Position numbers and translations under genes: made by a program
Part shown: positions 20,898 through 29,606 of the stretch, piece after piece
How positions within the stretch are numbered: position 1 is the stretch's first letter
Layout of the letters: every line of letters begins with the position of its first letter
Source of the DNA: Neoroseomonas alkaliterrae
GTDB lineage: Bacteria > Pseudomonadota > Alphaproteobacteria > Acetobacterales > Acetobacteraceae
Reading direction: 5' to 3'
Length of the DNA stretch: 64,000 nt
Assembly (NCBI RefSeq): GCF_014199195.1
Contig: NZ_JACIJE010000002.1
Location: 484,871-548,870 of the forward strand
The notes under the pieces: model-generated
Seen by the model: only the letters and a program-made list of their open reading frames with translations
Database searches by the model: none
Told to the model about the DNA's origin: nothing

Positions 20898-20925
20898 TGG
20901 ACAAAGCCGCCGCGGGCGCTAAGTA
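20898..20925 (+). promoter_or_regulatory. Possible sigma-70 promoter of tRNA-Lys
   Basis: TGGACA (20898-20903) and TAAGTA (20920-20925) are spaced by 16 bp, about 36 bp before the tRNA. The TAAGTA lies in the only slightly AT-rich patch of the gap. Confidence 0.35.
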
Positions 20926-20961
20926 GCGCGCTCTGGCGGCGGCCATGCGGCCAAGCCCGGC

Positions 20962-21037
<76 letters not shown>

Positions 21038-21126
21038 TGTTTTCAAGGCCTTAGCCCCGCAACCCGCGGTATCCGGTTCCACGCAAGTCGTGCTGGGTCG
21101 CAGCACGGCCCTCGTCGGGAGGGGTG

Positions 21127-21660
21127 ATGCGGCGAGCGACCTGGGCTATGCCGGCCTCCATGATCCGTCCCGATCCCCTGCCGGCGCTGCGGCGCGTGGC
21201 GGCCAGCTTCGCGCAGAGCCCGCAACCGTTGCACGCACTCGCAACCCTGGAATCGGCGATAGGCGACGCAATAGGCCATCGCCTTTTCACCGTGATGCGC
21301 CACGATGCGGCAGGCGGGCGCAACCGCCGCGTGCACAGCAGCGACCCCGCATCCTATCCCGTCTCCGGCTTCAAGCCCGTGATGTGGGAGCATCCCTGGA
21401 CGCAGCGCGTGCTCGTCGCGGGCGAGCCCTGGATCGGGCGTGACGAGGCCGACATCGCCTGGGCCTATCCCGACCACGAGAAGATCGCGGCCATGGGGCT
21501 GCGCAGCGCGATGAACCTGCCGGTCCGCTGGAACGGCGCGACGCTCGGGACGGTCAACCTCCTGCACGATGCCGGGCACTTCACCGAAGCCGATACCGCA
21601 CTCGGGATTGTCTTTGCGGCTCTTGCGGTCCCGGCGCTTCTGGCCGTGGATGTGACATGA
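21127..21660 (+). CDS. Stand-alone GAF domain protein
   Basis: About 177 residues forming a single GAF-like domain (about 35-170). It has the typical end of the fold, Gly-Leu-Arg-Ser-Ala-Met-Asn-Leu-Pro-Val-Arg then Leu-Gly-Thr-Val-Asn-Leu-Leu-His. It has no catalytic Cys of free-methionine sulfoxide reductase type and no attached effector domain, so it probably binds a small ligand. The ATG at 21127 follows GGGAGGGG; Met codons at 21148 and 21160 are alternatives. Its stop overlaps the start of a Bug receptor (ATGA), an unusual pairing of a cytosolic ligand-binding domain with a periplasmic one. Confidence 0.7.
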   Translation: MRRATWAMPASMIRPDPLPALRRVAASFAQSPQPLHALATLESAIGDAIGHRLFTVMRHDAAGGRNRRVHSSDPASYPVSGFKPVMWEHPWTQRVLVAGEPWIGRDEADIAWAYPDHEKIAAMGLRSAMNLPVRWNGATLGTVNLLHDAGHFTEADTALGIVFAALAVPALLAVDVT

Positions 21661-22649
21661 CTTTCCGGAGAACAGCGATGATGCCCTTGCCCCGCCGCGG
21701 CCTGATGCTCGCCGCCCCCGCCCTGATCGCCGCCAGGGAAGTGGGCGCGCAGGGTGCGTTCACCCGCCCCGTTCGGCTCGTCATTCCCTGGGCTCCGGGC
21801 GGCACCACGGACATCCTCGGCCGCATCGTGGCCGAGCCGCTGGCCCAGGCGCTCGGCCAGCCGGTGCTGGTCGAGAACCGTTCGGGTGCGAGCGGCAATG
21901 TCGGGTCCGATGTCGTGGCGAAGGCGGCCCCGGATGGTCATACGCTGCTGTTCGGCTCGATGAGCACGCATGCGATGAACCATGCGCTGATGCGCAGCAT
22001 GCCCTTCGATGGCGTCGCGGATTTCACGCCGCTGGCCATGCTCGGCTTCGCGGTGAACACCATGGTGATCCACCCGTCGCTGCCGGCGCGGACGGTGCCC
22101 GAGTTCATCGCCCATGCGCGCGCCAACCCCGAGAAGGTGGCCTATGCCTCGGCTGGCCCGGGCTCGACGAACCATCTCTGCGCCGCTCTGTTCGAGAGCA
22201 TGACCGGCGTGCGCATGGTGCATGTGCCCTATCGGGGCGGCCAGCCCGCGGTCACCGACACCGTGGCGGGCCAGACTCAGCTCCTGTTCAGCGCGGCGAC
22301 GCAGACCATGCCGCATGTGCAGGGCGGCCGGCTGCGCCTGCTCGCGGTGACGGAGGCGGCGCGCTGGACGCGCCAGCCCGAGGTGCCGACCGTCGCCGAG
22401 TCCGTTCCCGGCTATGAGATGGCGGTGTGGTATGGCGCCTTCGGCCCGAAGGGGATGGATCCCGCCCTGCAACAGCGGTTGAACGCGGAACTCAACCGCA
22501 TCCTGTCCCTGCCCGCGGTGCATGAGCGCCTTGCGGGCATGGGCGTGGAGATCGCGCCCGAATCCACGGAGGCCTTCGCGGCAAGGCTGCGGGCCGATGC
22601 CGAGAAGTGGGGCGCGCTGATCCGGCGTCTCGGCATCGAGGCGAGCTGA
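21657..22649 (+). CDS. Bug-type tripartite tricarboxylate transporter receptor (TctC family)
   Basis: A 330-residue periplasmic binding protein. A signal peptide (about 1-31, ending Val-Gly-Ala-Gln) precedes the Bug signature Arg-Leu-Val-Ile-Pro-Trp-Ala-Pro-Gly-Gly-Thr-Thr-Asp. Val-Glu-Asn-Arg-Ser-Gly-Ala-Ser-Gly and Val-His-Val-Pro-Tyr-Arg-Gly-Gly also appear. It overlaps the GAF gene by 4 bp and is followed by two crotonase-family genes and a reductase. A likely ligand is therefore a carboxylic acid later activated to a CoA thioester. No tctAB genes are in the window. Confidence 0.93.
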   Translation: MTFRRTAMMPLPRRGLMLAAPALIAAREVGAQGAFTRPVRLVIPWAPGGTTDILGRIVAEPLAQALGQPVLVENRSGASGNVGSDVVAKAAPDGHTLLFGSMSTHAMNHALMRSMPFDGVADFTPLAMLGFAVNTMVIHPSLPARTVPEFIAHARANPEKVAYASAGPGSTNHLCAALFESMTGVRMVHVPYRGGQPAVTDTVAGQTQLLFSAATQTMPHVQGGRLRLLAVTEAARWTRQPEVPTVAESVPGYEMAVWYGAFGPKGMDPALQQRLNAELNRILSLPAVHERLAGMGVEIAPESTEAFAARLRADAEKWGALIRRLGIEAS

Positions 22650-22712
22650 GCGCGTCTTGCCGCCCCGGCGGCCGCGCTCCATCCTCCGCCGCGCAGGACG
22701 GGGGATACGCCG

Positions 22713-23513
22713 ATGGACGCGCCGATCAAGGTCGAGATCGAGGAGGGCATTGCCCTCCTCACGATGAACCGCCCGGAAACGCGCAACCCGCTCGACCCGG
22801 AGATGCAGGATGCGTTGCTCGACACGCTGTCCTCGCTGGATGCGGGCCAGGCGGTGCGCGTGGCGATCCTGACCGGCGCCGGCTCCGCCTTCTGCGCCGG
22901 CGGCAATGTCCGCCGCATGGGCGAGGCTGCGAGCGGGCCCAAGGAACGCACCCCGGCCCAGGCGCGCGGCTACTACCGCTGGGGCATCCAGCGCATTCCC
23001 CGCCTGCTGGAGACGCTGGAAATGCCGGTGATCGCCGCGGTCAACGGCCCTGCCATGGGGGCGGGTTGCGATCTCGCCTGCATGTGCGACCTGCGGATCG
23101 CAGCCGAGAGCGCGCGCTTCGCCGAAAGTTTCGTGAAGCTCGGCATCATTCCGGGCGATGGCGGGGCCTGGCTGCTGCCCCGCGTCGTGGGCTTCGCCAA
23201 GGCATCGGAAATGGCGCTCACCGGGGATGCGCTGAGCGCGCAGGAAGCGCTCGCCGCCGGGCTCGTGTCCCAGGTGGTGCCTGACGCCGAACTCATCCCC
23301 GCAGCGCGCGCGCTCGCGGCCCGTATCGCGGCCAACCCGCCCCAGGCTGTCCGCATGGCGCGTCGGCTGCTGCGCGAGGCGTGGAACAACCGCCTCGATA
23401 CGGTGCTCGAGATGTCCTCGGCCATGCAGGCCGTCGCGCATACCACCGAGGACCACAAGGAGGCGCTCGCGGCCATGCGCGAGAAGCGGAAGCCGAGCTT
23501 CAAGGGCGCCTGA
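22713..23513 (+). CDS. Crotonase family protein (enoyl-CoA hydratase/isomerase-like)
   Basis: A 266-residue crotonase-fold enzyme acting on a CoA thioester. The oxyanion-hole motifs are Phe-Cys-Ala-Gly-Gly-Asn-Val near 65-71 and Gly-Ala-Gly-Cys-Asp at about 116-120. Neither glutamate of classical hydratases is present: the first is Asp (in Gly-Cys-Asp) and the second Phe. An Asp occurs in Ile-Pro-Gly-Asp-Gly-Gly, where some isomerases and dehalogenases carry their catalytic acid. An isomerase-type reaction is therefore more likely than simple hydration. It is one base from the following reductase gene, clearly an operon. Confidence 0.85.
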   Translation: MDAPIKVEIEEGIALLTMNRPETRNPLDPEMQDALLDTLSSLDAGQAVRVAILTGAGSAFCAGGNVRRMGEAASGPKERTPAQARGYYRWGIQRIPRLLETLEMPVIAAVNGPAMGAGCDLACMCDLRIAAESARFAESFVKLGIIPGDGGAWLLPRVVGFAKASEMALTGDALSAQEALAAGLVSQVVPDAELIPAARALAARIAANPPQAVRMARRLLREAWNNRLDTVLEMSSAMQAVAHTTEDHKEALAAMREKRKPSFKGA

Positions 23514-23514
23514 G

Positions 23515-24360
23515 ATGGCCTTCGCGCCGGGGCTGCTGGCGGGGCGCCGGGTGCTGGTCACCGGCGGCGGCACAGGGCTCGGGCGCAGCATGGGGCGGCG
23601 ATTCCTGGCGCTCGGCGCGTCGCTGGCCATTTGCGGGCGCCGCGGCGATGTCCTCGATGAGGCGGCGGCGTCGTTCCGTGCGGAGTTCCCGGACAGGCCG
23701 GTCACGACGCATGTCTGCGACATCCGTGATGCCGCCGCGGTCGAGGCGATGCTCGACGCCATCTGGCGCGACGCGCCGGCGGACGTGCTGGTGAACAACG
23801 CGGCGGCCAATTTCCTCGCGCAGACGCACCGCCTTTCCCCGCGCGCGGTGGATGCCGTGCTCGGTACCACCCTGCACGGCGCCGCCTACTGCACCATCGG
23901 CTGCGGGCGGCGCTGGATCGAAGCCGGGCGTCCCGGCGTCGTGCTCTCCATCCTGACGCTTTCGGCGCTGCAGGGCGGCGCCTTCACGGTGCCTTCCGCC
24001 ATGGCGAAGGCAGGGTTGCTCGCCATGACGCAGAGCCTTGCCGTCGAGTGGGGGCCGCATGGCATCCGTCTCGTGGCCATCGCTCCTGGCACCTTCCCCA
24101 CGGAATCCGCTGTCGCGCGCCTCCGGCCGGGCGGCACGGATGCCGAGGGCGTGCCGCTCGGGCGCAATGGTCGGCACGAGGAGTTGGCGGATCTGGCGGC
24201 GTTCCTGGTGTCCGATCATGCCGGGTATATCACCGGCGAATGCGTCGTGGCCGATGGCGGGCGGCGCTTCCTGGGCGGCGCGCGCGCGGGCGCCCAGGCG
24301 ATGCTGCGATGGAGCGACGAGGAGTGGGCCGCGCAGCGCGCCCGCACGCCGGCACGCTGA
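23515..24360 (+). CDS. DECR-type short-chain reductase (2,4-dienoyl-CoA reductase-like)
   Basis: A 281-residue SDR. The cofactor motif Thr-Gly-Gly-Gly-Thr-Gly-Leu-Gly is near residues 16-23 and Asn-Asn-Ala-Ala lies near 94-97. The usual Tyr-x3-Lys is replaced by Ser-Ala-Met-Ala-Lys in the context Val-Pro-Ser-Ala-x-Ala-Lys-Ala-Gly. That is the hallmark of 2,4-dienoyl-CoA reductases, as is the C-terminal Asp-Gly-Gly-Arg-Arg-Phe. It probably reduces an unsaturated acyl-CoA with NADPH. It lies between two crotonase genes with gaps of 1 and 12 bp. Confidence 0.82.
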   Translation: MAFAPGLLAGRRVLVTGGGTGLGRSMGRRFLALGASLAICGRRGDVLDEAAASFRAEFPDRPVTTHVCDIRDAAAVEAMLDAIWRDAPADVLVNNAAANFLAQTHRLSPRAVDAVLGTTLHGAAYCTIGCGRRWIEAGRPGVVLSILTLSALQGGAFTVPSAMAKAGLLAMTQSLAVEWGPHGIRLVAIAPGTFPTESAVARLRPGGTDAEGVPLGRNGRHEELADLAAFLVSDHAGYITGECVVADGGRRFLGGARAGAQAMLRWSDEEWAAQRARTPAR

Positions 24361-24372
24361 GGGAGCGCGACC

Positions 24373-25185
24373 ATGTCCTTCACCGAGATCGTCTACGAGG
24401 TTGCCGGCCGGATCGCCACGATCACGCTCAACCGGCCCGATCGGCATAATGCCTGGTCGCCCGCGATCGAGGCCGAGGTGCGCGAGGCCTTCGCGCGCGC
24501 CGCGGAGGATGACGCGGTCCGCGCGATCATCCTCACCGGCGCGGGCCGCAGTTTCTGCGTCGGCGCCGATGTCACGGGAATCGCGGGCCGCAAGCCGGAC
24601 CGGCCGCGCTTCGCGGGGGTGACCCCGCCGCCCGGCGGCGCGCCTCCGGTCACGGATCTCGCTCGCCGCTACTCCTACATCCTGAATATTGGCAAGCCGG
24701 TCATCGCGGCGATCAACGGCGCCGTCGCGGGCGTGGGCCTCGCCGTGGCGCTCTATTGCGACCTGCGCTTCATGGTGGCCGGCGCGCGCCTGGCCTGCGC
24801 CTTTCCGCGCCGCGGGCTGATCGCCGAACATGGCATCGCCTGGATGCTCCCGCGCCTTGTCGGCGCGATGAACGCGGCCGACCTGCTGCTGTCCGGCCGC
24901 ACCATCACGGCCGAGGAGGCGGAACGCATGGGCCTCGTCCGCGTTCTCCCCGCCGGCGAGTTTGCCGCCGGCGTGCGCGCCTACGTGACCGACATGGTCG
25001 AGAACTGCTCGCCACGCTCGCTTCGCGTCATCCGCAGGCAGCTTGCGCTCGCGCCCTTGCAGTCGCTGTCGGATGCGATCGAACTGGCGGAGGCCGAGCA
25101 GGCCGCCACCATCGGCACCGAGGACAGGCGCGAAGGCGCGGCGGCCTTCCTGGAGAAGCGCAAACCCAATTTCACCGGGCGCTGA
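24373..25185 (+). CDS. Crotonase family protein (enoyl-CoA hydratase/isomerase-like)
   Basis: A 270-residue crotonase with Phe-Cys-Val-Gly-Ala-Asp-Val in the first oxyanion loop. The second is Gly-Val-Gly-Leu-Ala, where hydratases carry Gly-Gly-Cys-Glu. The second catalytic Glu position is also not acidic, but Glu-His-Gly occurs where related isomerases place an acid (Leu-Ile-Ala-Glu-His-Gly). Substrate unknown; probably a branched or cyclic acyl-CoA. It is the third gene of a crotonase-reductase-crotonase operon. Its 3' end overlaps the opposing CoA-transferase gene by 14 bp. Confidence 0.82.
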   Translation: MSFTEIVYEVAGRIATITLNRPDRHNAWSPAIEAEVREAFARAAEDDAVRAIILTGAGRSFCVGADVTGIAGRKPDRPRFAGVTPPPGGAPPVTDLARRYSYILNIGKPVIAAINGAVAGVGLAVALYCDLRFMVAGARLACAFPRRGLIAEHGIAWMLPRLVGAMNAADLLLSGRTITAEEAERMGLVRVLPAGEFAAGVRAYVTDMVENCSPRSLRVIRRQLALAPLQSLSDAIELAEAEQAATIGTEDRREGAAAFLEKRKPNFTGR

Positions 25186-26389
25186 AGCGCGGCCCGAGCC
25201 CGCCCGCCGCGCGGATCGCCTCGCGTTCCGCCTCGTCGAGGCCGAGCATTCCGCCGAGTATCTCGGGCTCGTGCTGGTTCAGGAATGGGCTCGGCGCGAA
25301 ATCGGGCGGCGGCGCGTCGGCGATCCGCAGCGGCGTGGACGGGAGGACGACGCGGCCGACCTCGGGATGATCCACCCAGCGCAGCATGCCGCGCTCGTGC
25401 ATGCCGGCATCGTTCAGGACCTCCTCGAGCGTCCTGACCGGGGCGGCGGGCACCCCGTGCTGGCGGGTCAGGGCTTCGAGTTCCGCGCGGGTATGCCTGC
25501 TCGTCCAGTCGGTGACGAGGCGATCCACCTCCGCCATGTGCGTGACGCGGTCCAGATTGCTGCGGAAGCGCGGGTCGCCGATCAGCGCCTCCTGGCCCAT
25601 GGCGCGCAGCAGGCGGTCCCAATGGTCCTCGGTCACGACGATGATGGCGATCCAGCCATCGGTGGCCGGGTAGACGTTGTAGGGCGCCATGGCGAGGCCG
25701 GCATGGCTGTTGCCCGTGCGCGGTGGCACGTCCTTCCGGTTGCCGCCGAAATGCATGCCGATCGCGGAGGCGAGCGTCGCATAGGAGGCGTCCTGCATCG
25801 CGACCTCGACGAAGCTGCCCCTGCCGCTGCGCTCGCGGGCGAAGAGCGCGGTCATGATCGCGCCGTAGAGATGCGTCCCGCCGAGGAAGTCGCACACCGT
25901 CGGCCCGGCCTTGGTCGGCGGCCCGTCCGGGAAGCCAGTGGTGTGCATGATCCCCACCGCCGCCTGCACGGTCAGGTCCATAGCGAGCCTGTTGCGGTCA
26001 GGCCCCGTCTGGCCGTAGCCCGAACCGGCAGCATAGACGAGGCGCGGATTGCGCGCGCGCAGCACCTCATGGCCGAGGCCGAGGCGTTCCATCGTGCCGG
26101 GCGAGAAGTTCTCGATCAGCACATCGGCCCGGTCCACCAGGCGGAGGAACACCTCCTGGCCCCGAGGGTTCTTGAGGTCCAGGGACAGGCCGAGCTTGTT
26201 CGAGTTGAGCATCGCCTGCGGCACGGAGCCGCCCGCGACCATCGCCCGGCGCCTGAGCGGCTCGCCGTTCGGCGGCTCGATCTTGATGACCGTCGCGCCC
26301 GCCATGGCCATCAGGAAGCCCGCATAGGGGGCCTGGTAGATGTGCCCGAGGTCGAGGACGAGGATGCCGTCGAGCGGGCGGGTCGTCAT
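25172..26389 (-). CDS. CaiB/BaiF family III CoA-transferase
   Basis: A 405-residue family III transferase that moves CoA between carboxylates through an aspartyl thioester. The N-terminal motif Val-Leu-Asp-Leu-Gly-His and Lys-Ile-Glu-Pro-Pro are present, as are Asn-Lys-Leu-Gly-Leu-Ser-Leu-Asp-Leu-Lys and Glu-Asn-Phe-Ser-Pro-Gly-Thr. The catalytic Asp is most likely Asp167 (Cys-Asp-Phe-Leu-Gly-Gly). Nine bp separate it from the upstream acyl-CoA dehydrogenase gene. It probably activates the acid degraded by the local enzymes. Confidence 0.92.
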   Translation of the reverse strand: MTTRPLDGILVLDLGHIYQAPYAGFLMAMAGATVIKIEPPNGEPLRRRAMVAGGSVPQAMLNSNKLGLSLDLKNPRGQEVFLRLVDRADVLIENFSPGTMERLGLGHEVLRARNPRLVYAAGSGYGQTGPDRNRLAMDLTVQAAVGIMHTTGFPDGPPTKAGPTVCDFLGGTHLYGAIMTALFARERSGRGSFVEVAMQDASYATLASAIGMHFGGNRKDVPPRTGNSHAGLAMAPYNVYPATDGWIAIIVVTEDHWDRLLRAMGQEALIGDPRFRSNLDRVTHMAEVDRLVTDWTSRHTRAELEALTRQHGVPAAPVRTLEEVLNDAGMHERGMLRWVDHPEVGRVVLPSTPLRIADAPPPDFAPSPFLNQHEPEILGGMLGLDEAEREAIRAAGGLGPRFSAR

Positions 26390-26398
26390 CGGCGTGCC

Positions 26399-27574
26399 TC
26401 AGACCTTCGCGCCCAGTGTGCGGCGGCCGATCGCGCTGCGATGGACCTCGGACGGCCCTTCATAGACACGCATCAGTCGCACCTGCTGGTGCATGAGCTG
26501 GAGCGGCAGCTCCTTGGTCATGCCCATCGCACCTAGCGTCTGCATGGCATTGTCGAGGACCGACTGCGCCATCTCGGTGGCCCGGACCTTGAGGATGGAG
26601 GCCTCCATTCGGACATCCGCCCCGGCGTCCAGCTTGGCGGCGAGGTCCTGCACCATCAGGCGGCAGGCGTGCATCTCCATCACCGCCTCGGCGGCGAACC
26701 ACTGGATCGCCTGGCGGTCGGCGAGGCGCACGCCCCATGTCACGCGGTTCTGCGCGTGCTCGGTCATCATCTCGAGCGCGCGGCGCGCCATCCCGATGCA
26801 GCGCGCGCCCATCTGCATGCGCCGGACGTTCAGGCGGAGCTGCATCGGGGCATAGCCGCGGCCAAGCTCGCCCAGCACGTTCTCGTGCGGCACGCGGCAA
26901 TCCTCGAAGACGAGCTCGTAGGTCTTGCGGCCGCCGATCATCGGGATCTCGCGCTCGATGACGAAGCCGGGTGTTCCCTTCTCGACGATGAAGGCGGTGA
27001 TGCCTTCCTGGCGCTTCCCGTCCCCGGTGCGCGCCATGAGGATGATGAAGTCCGCCCGCGGCACGTTGGAGACCCAGATCTTGCGCCCGTTGATGACCCA
27101 GTCATCCCCGTCGCGCACGGCGCGCGTGGTCATGCCCGCGGGGTCTCCGCCGGCGCCGGGCTCGGAGATCGCCATCGCCGAACGCTGCTCACCCTTCGCG
27201 TAGGGCGTGAGATACTTGGCGCGCTGCATCGGGCTCGCGACGGCGAGCATCATGTGCAGGTTGGGGCTGTCGGGCGGGATGGTGAAGGGGACGCAGGCGC
27301 GGGCCAGTTCCTCCTCGGCCGCGGCGAGCGAGAGCAGCGGCAGGCTCGCGCCGCCGAACTCCTCCGGCACGTCCAGGCCCCAGAGACCGAGTTCCGCGCA
27401 GCGGGCGAGGAGCTGCTTCTCCTCCTCCTCGGTGAGCCGGAACCCGCCGCCGCTCGCCTCGCGCTTGAGGATCGCGGGCTCCAGCGGCAGCAGGTCGCGT
27501 TCGACGAACTTCGCCACGAGGTCCCGCAACATCCGGGTTTCCTCGCTGGCGGCCTGTGGCTGGTTGTGGTCCAT
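26399..27574 (-). CDS. Acyl-CoA dehydrogenase
   Basis: A 391-residue FAD-dependent acyl-CoA dehydrogenase. The FAD-binding stretch includes Ala-Ile-Ser-Glu-Pro-Gly-Ala-Gly-Gly-Asp-Pro near 138-148, then Ile-Asn-Gly-Arg-Lys-Ile-Trp-Val-Ser-Asn. Catalytic Glu372 lies in Tyr-Glu-Gly-Pro-Ser-Glu-Val-His-Arg, the normal position for medium and short-chain enzymes. The ATG at 27574 has GGAGGAT upstream. It probably forms an operon with the CoA-transferase. Chain length specificity cannot be read from sequence. Confidence 0.93.
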   Translation of the reverse strand: MDHNQPQAASEETRMLRDLVAKFVERDLLPLEPAILKREASGGGFRLTEEEEKQLLARCAELGLWGLDVPEEFGGASLPLLSLAAAEEELARACVPFTIPPDSPNLHMMLAVASPMQRAKYLTPYAKGEQRSAMAISEPGAGGDPAGMTTRAVRDGDDWVINGRKIWVSNVPRADFIILMARTGDGKRQEGITAFIVEKGTPGFVIEREIPMIGGRKTYELVFEDCRVPHENVLGELGRGYAPMQLRLNVRRMQMGARCIGMARRALEMMTEHAQNRVTWGVRLADRQAIQWFAAEAVMEMHACRLMVQDLAAKLDAGADVRMEASILKVRATEMAQSVLDNAMQTLGAMGMTKELPLQLMHQQVRLMRVYEGPSEVHRSAIGRRTLGAKV

Positions 27575-27640
27575 GGTCCGATCCTCCGACGTGGGCGAAG
27601 CCGACCACCCGGGGGTGGTCCCGTCAAGCGCGGCCGCCGC

Positions 27641-28525
27641 TCAGCGCATGTAGCGCCAGCGGAAGCGTTCGCCCTGCGTCTCGATGCGCCCGACCGTCGG
27701 GTCCGGGAAATGGATCGGCAGGATGCGCGTGTCCGTCCCGGCGACCTGGCCGAAGAATCGCCGGCGGCTGACTTCGGCCTCCGCCGGATCCCAGCAGAAG
27801 ACCGTGGACCAGTCGGGCTGGTGCACCTGGAGGGCGTGGTGCATCAGGTCGCCCGTGATGACCGCGTGCTGCCCCGCGCTGCGGATATGCACGCAGCAAT
27901 GGCATGGCGAATGGCCCGGCGTGGGCTGCAGCGTGATGCGGTCGTCGAGCTGGAAGTCGTCCTCCACCAGCAGGGCCTGGCCGGCCTCGACGATCGGCTC
28001 GCAATTGAAGCGATGGACGTTGCCGCCGCCGCCCGGGCGCTCGATCCCGGCCTTGGTCGTCGCGTCCCAGGCCTCGTATTCGCGCTTGTGGAAGACGTAC
28101 TTCGCCTTCGGGAAGGTCGGCACCCACCGGCCGTCGCGCAGCACCGTGTTCCAGCCGGAATGGTCGATGTGCAGGTGGGTGCAGAAGACGTAATCGATGT
28201 CCTCGAATGACAGGCCCTGCGCCTTGAAGCCGTCGAGCCAGGGCTGTTTGGGGAAGTCCATGGGCGCGGGGTAGCCCTTGTCCTCGCCGGTGCAGGTATC
28301 GACCAGGATCGTGTGGTGGGGCGTCCGCACGACATAGGTCTGGTAGGTAATGACCATCCTGCCGGAGGCGGGGTCGAAGGTCTCGGGCTCGATCTCCTTC
28401 AGCCGCGCGGCGAGGAGTGCCGGCTCGGCGGCCGCCTTCGGGAACATCTGCTCGGGCGCGCGCCAGGGGCCGTCGCGCTCGATGATGCTGGTGATGGTGA
28501 CATCGCCGATGGTCAGGCTGCGCAT
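27641..28525 (-). CDS. MBL-fold metallo-hydrolase
   Basis: A 294-residue metallo-beta-lactamase-fold hydrolase with the metal motif Thr-His-Leu-His-Ile-Asp-His-Ser-Gly. The later ligands are His in Thr-Pro-Gly-His-Ser-Pro and Asp in Thr-Gly-Asp-Leu-Met-His-His. The architecture resembles the AttM/AiiA-like lactonase group but also broad esterase groups, so a lactone or thioester substrate is possible. The ATG at 28525 begins the recognisable domain; the open frame upstream is Arg/Pro noise. It is 66 bp upstream of the acyl-CoA dehydrogenase gene on the same strand. Confidence 0.85.
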   Translation of the reverse strand: MRSLTIGDVTITSIIERDGPWRAPEQMFPKAAAEPALLAARLKEIEPETFDPASGRMVITYQTYVVRTPHHTILVDTCTGEDKGYPAPMDFPKQPWLDGFKAQGLSFEDIDYVFCTHLHIDHSGWNTVLRDGRWVPTFPKAKYVFHKREYEAWDATTKAGIERPGGGGNVHRFNCEPIVEAGQALLVEDDFQLDDRITLQPTPGHSPCHCCVHIRSAGQHAVITGDLMHHALQVHQPDWSTVFCWDPAEAEVSRRRFFGQVAGTDTRILPIHFPDPTVGRIETQGERFRWRYMR

Positions 28526-28724
28526 GGTGTTCCCCGTCCCGGTGTCAGGTGATGGTCCGGCGCCGGATCGCGCCGGGTGCGCGGGCGCACGCCGGCGCGA
28601 TGATCGTCGCAAGCGATGGCCGAGCGGAATGTGGTGCCCCGCGGATCACGACGTCCTCCTCGCCGGAACGGCGCCGGCGGTTTCGAGAAGGTTCCAACGG
28701 GCCGCGGAGCGACGCAAGGCCCCG

Positions 28725-29606
28725 CTACCGCCGCGTCGCCTCCCTGCGGGCGATCCAGGTGGTCGCGGCGAAAATGATCGCCGCACCTGCGAAGGTCGTG
28801 CCGGCCGGCACCTCGGCAAAGACCAGCCAGCCGAGCATCGCCGCCCAGATCATGTCGATGAACTTGACCGGTTGGGTTGCCGACATGTCGGCGATGCGGA
28901 AGGCCTCGGTGAGGCACCAATGCCCGGCGCTGCCCAGCAGGCCGGTCATCAGGAACCATCCCCATTGCCCGGCCGATGGCCATTGCCAGCCCGCGAGGGC
29001 GAAGGGCAGGGTGAGTGCGGAGACGGTGATCGCCTGCCACGCCACGATCACCTCGGGCCGGTCGCGCCGCGTCAGCGCCTTGGTGATGAGGAACGAGGCG
29101 GCGAAGAGCGGCGCCGAGGACAGCATCACGAGCGACCAGAACCCGCCCCCCGCCGACCCCAGCTGCGGCGCGACGACCACCAGGACGCCGAGGAAACCGA
29201 TGCCCGCGGCGAGCCAGCGGGCGCGCACCATCGGTTCGCCGAGGAACAGCACCGCACCCGCCATGATGAAGATCGGCCCGGTGAAGCCGATCGCCGTCAT
29301 GTCCGCGAGCGGGACGTGCGGCAGCGCCCAGAACCACAGGAGGAGGCCGCTCGTATGGACGAGGCCGCGCCACCATTGGCCGCGCAGGTCGTGCGGCCGC
29401 CATGCGCTCAGCCCCGTCCGCAGCACGAAGGGCAGCAGGACCAGGAGCCCGGCCAGGTAGCGGAGGAACTGCGTCTGGAAGGGGTCGAGTTCCTGCGCGA
29501 GACGGCGCGCAATGGCGTTGAGCAGGCAGAAGAGCAACCCCGCGAGCGCCATCCATGCCATGCCGCGCAGCGTCGCGCTGCGCGCCGCTGCCGATCCGCC
29601 GCTCAC
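28725..29606 (-). CDS. EamA/DMT family transporter
   Basis: A 293-residue inner-membrane protein with about ten transmembrane helices in two EamA repeats (about 18-145 and 160-290). These proteins export or import metabolites such as amino acids, their derivatives or nucleotide sugars. The substrate is not predictable. The GTG start overlaps the stop of the upstream alpha/beta hydrolase gene (GTGA), so they are co-translated. A 199-bp gap separates it from the MBL gene downstream. Confidence 0.88.
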   Translation of the reverse strand: MSGGSAAARSATLRGMAWMALAGLLFCLLNAIARRLAQELDPFQTQFLRYLAGLLVLLPFVLRTGLSAWRPHDLRGQWWRGLVHTSGLLLWFWALPHVPLADMTAIGFTGPIFIMAGAVLFLGEPMVRARWLAAGIGFLGVLVVVAPQLGSAGGGFWSLVMLSSAPLFAASFLITKALTRRDRPEVIVAWQAITVSALTLPFALAGWQWPSAGQWGWFLMTGLLGSAGHWCLTEAFRIADMSATQPVKFIDMIWAAMLGWLVFAEVPAGTTFAGAAIIFAATTWIARREATRR

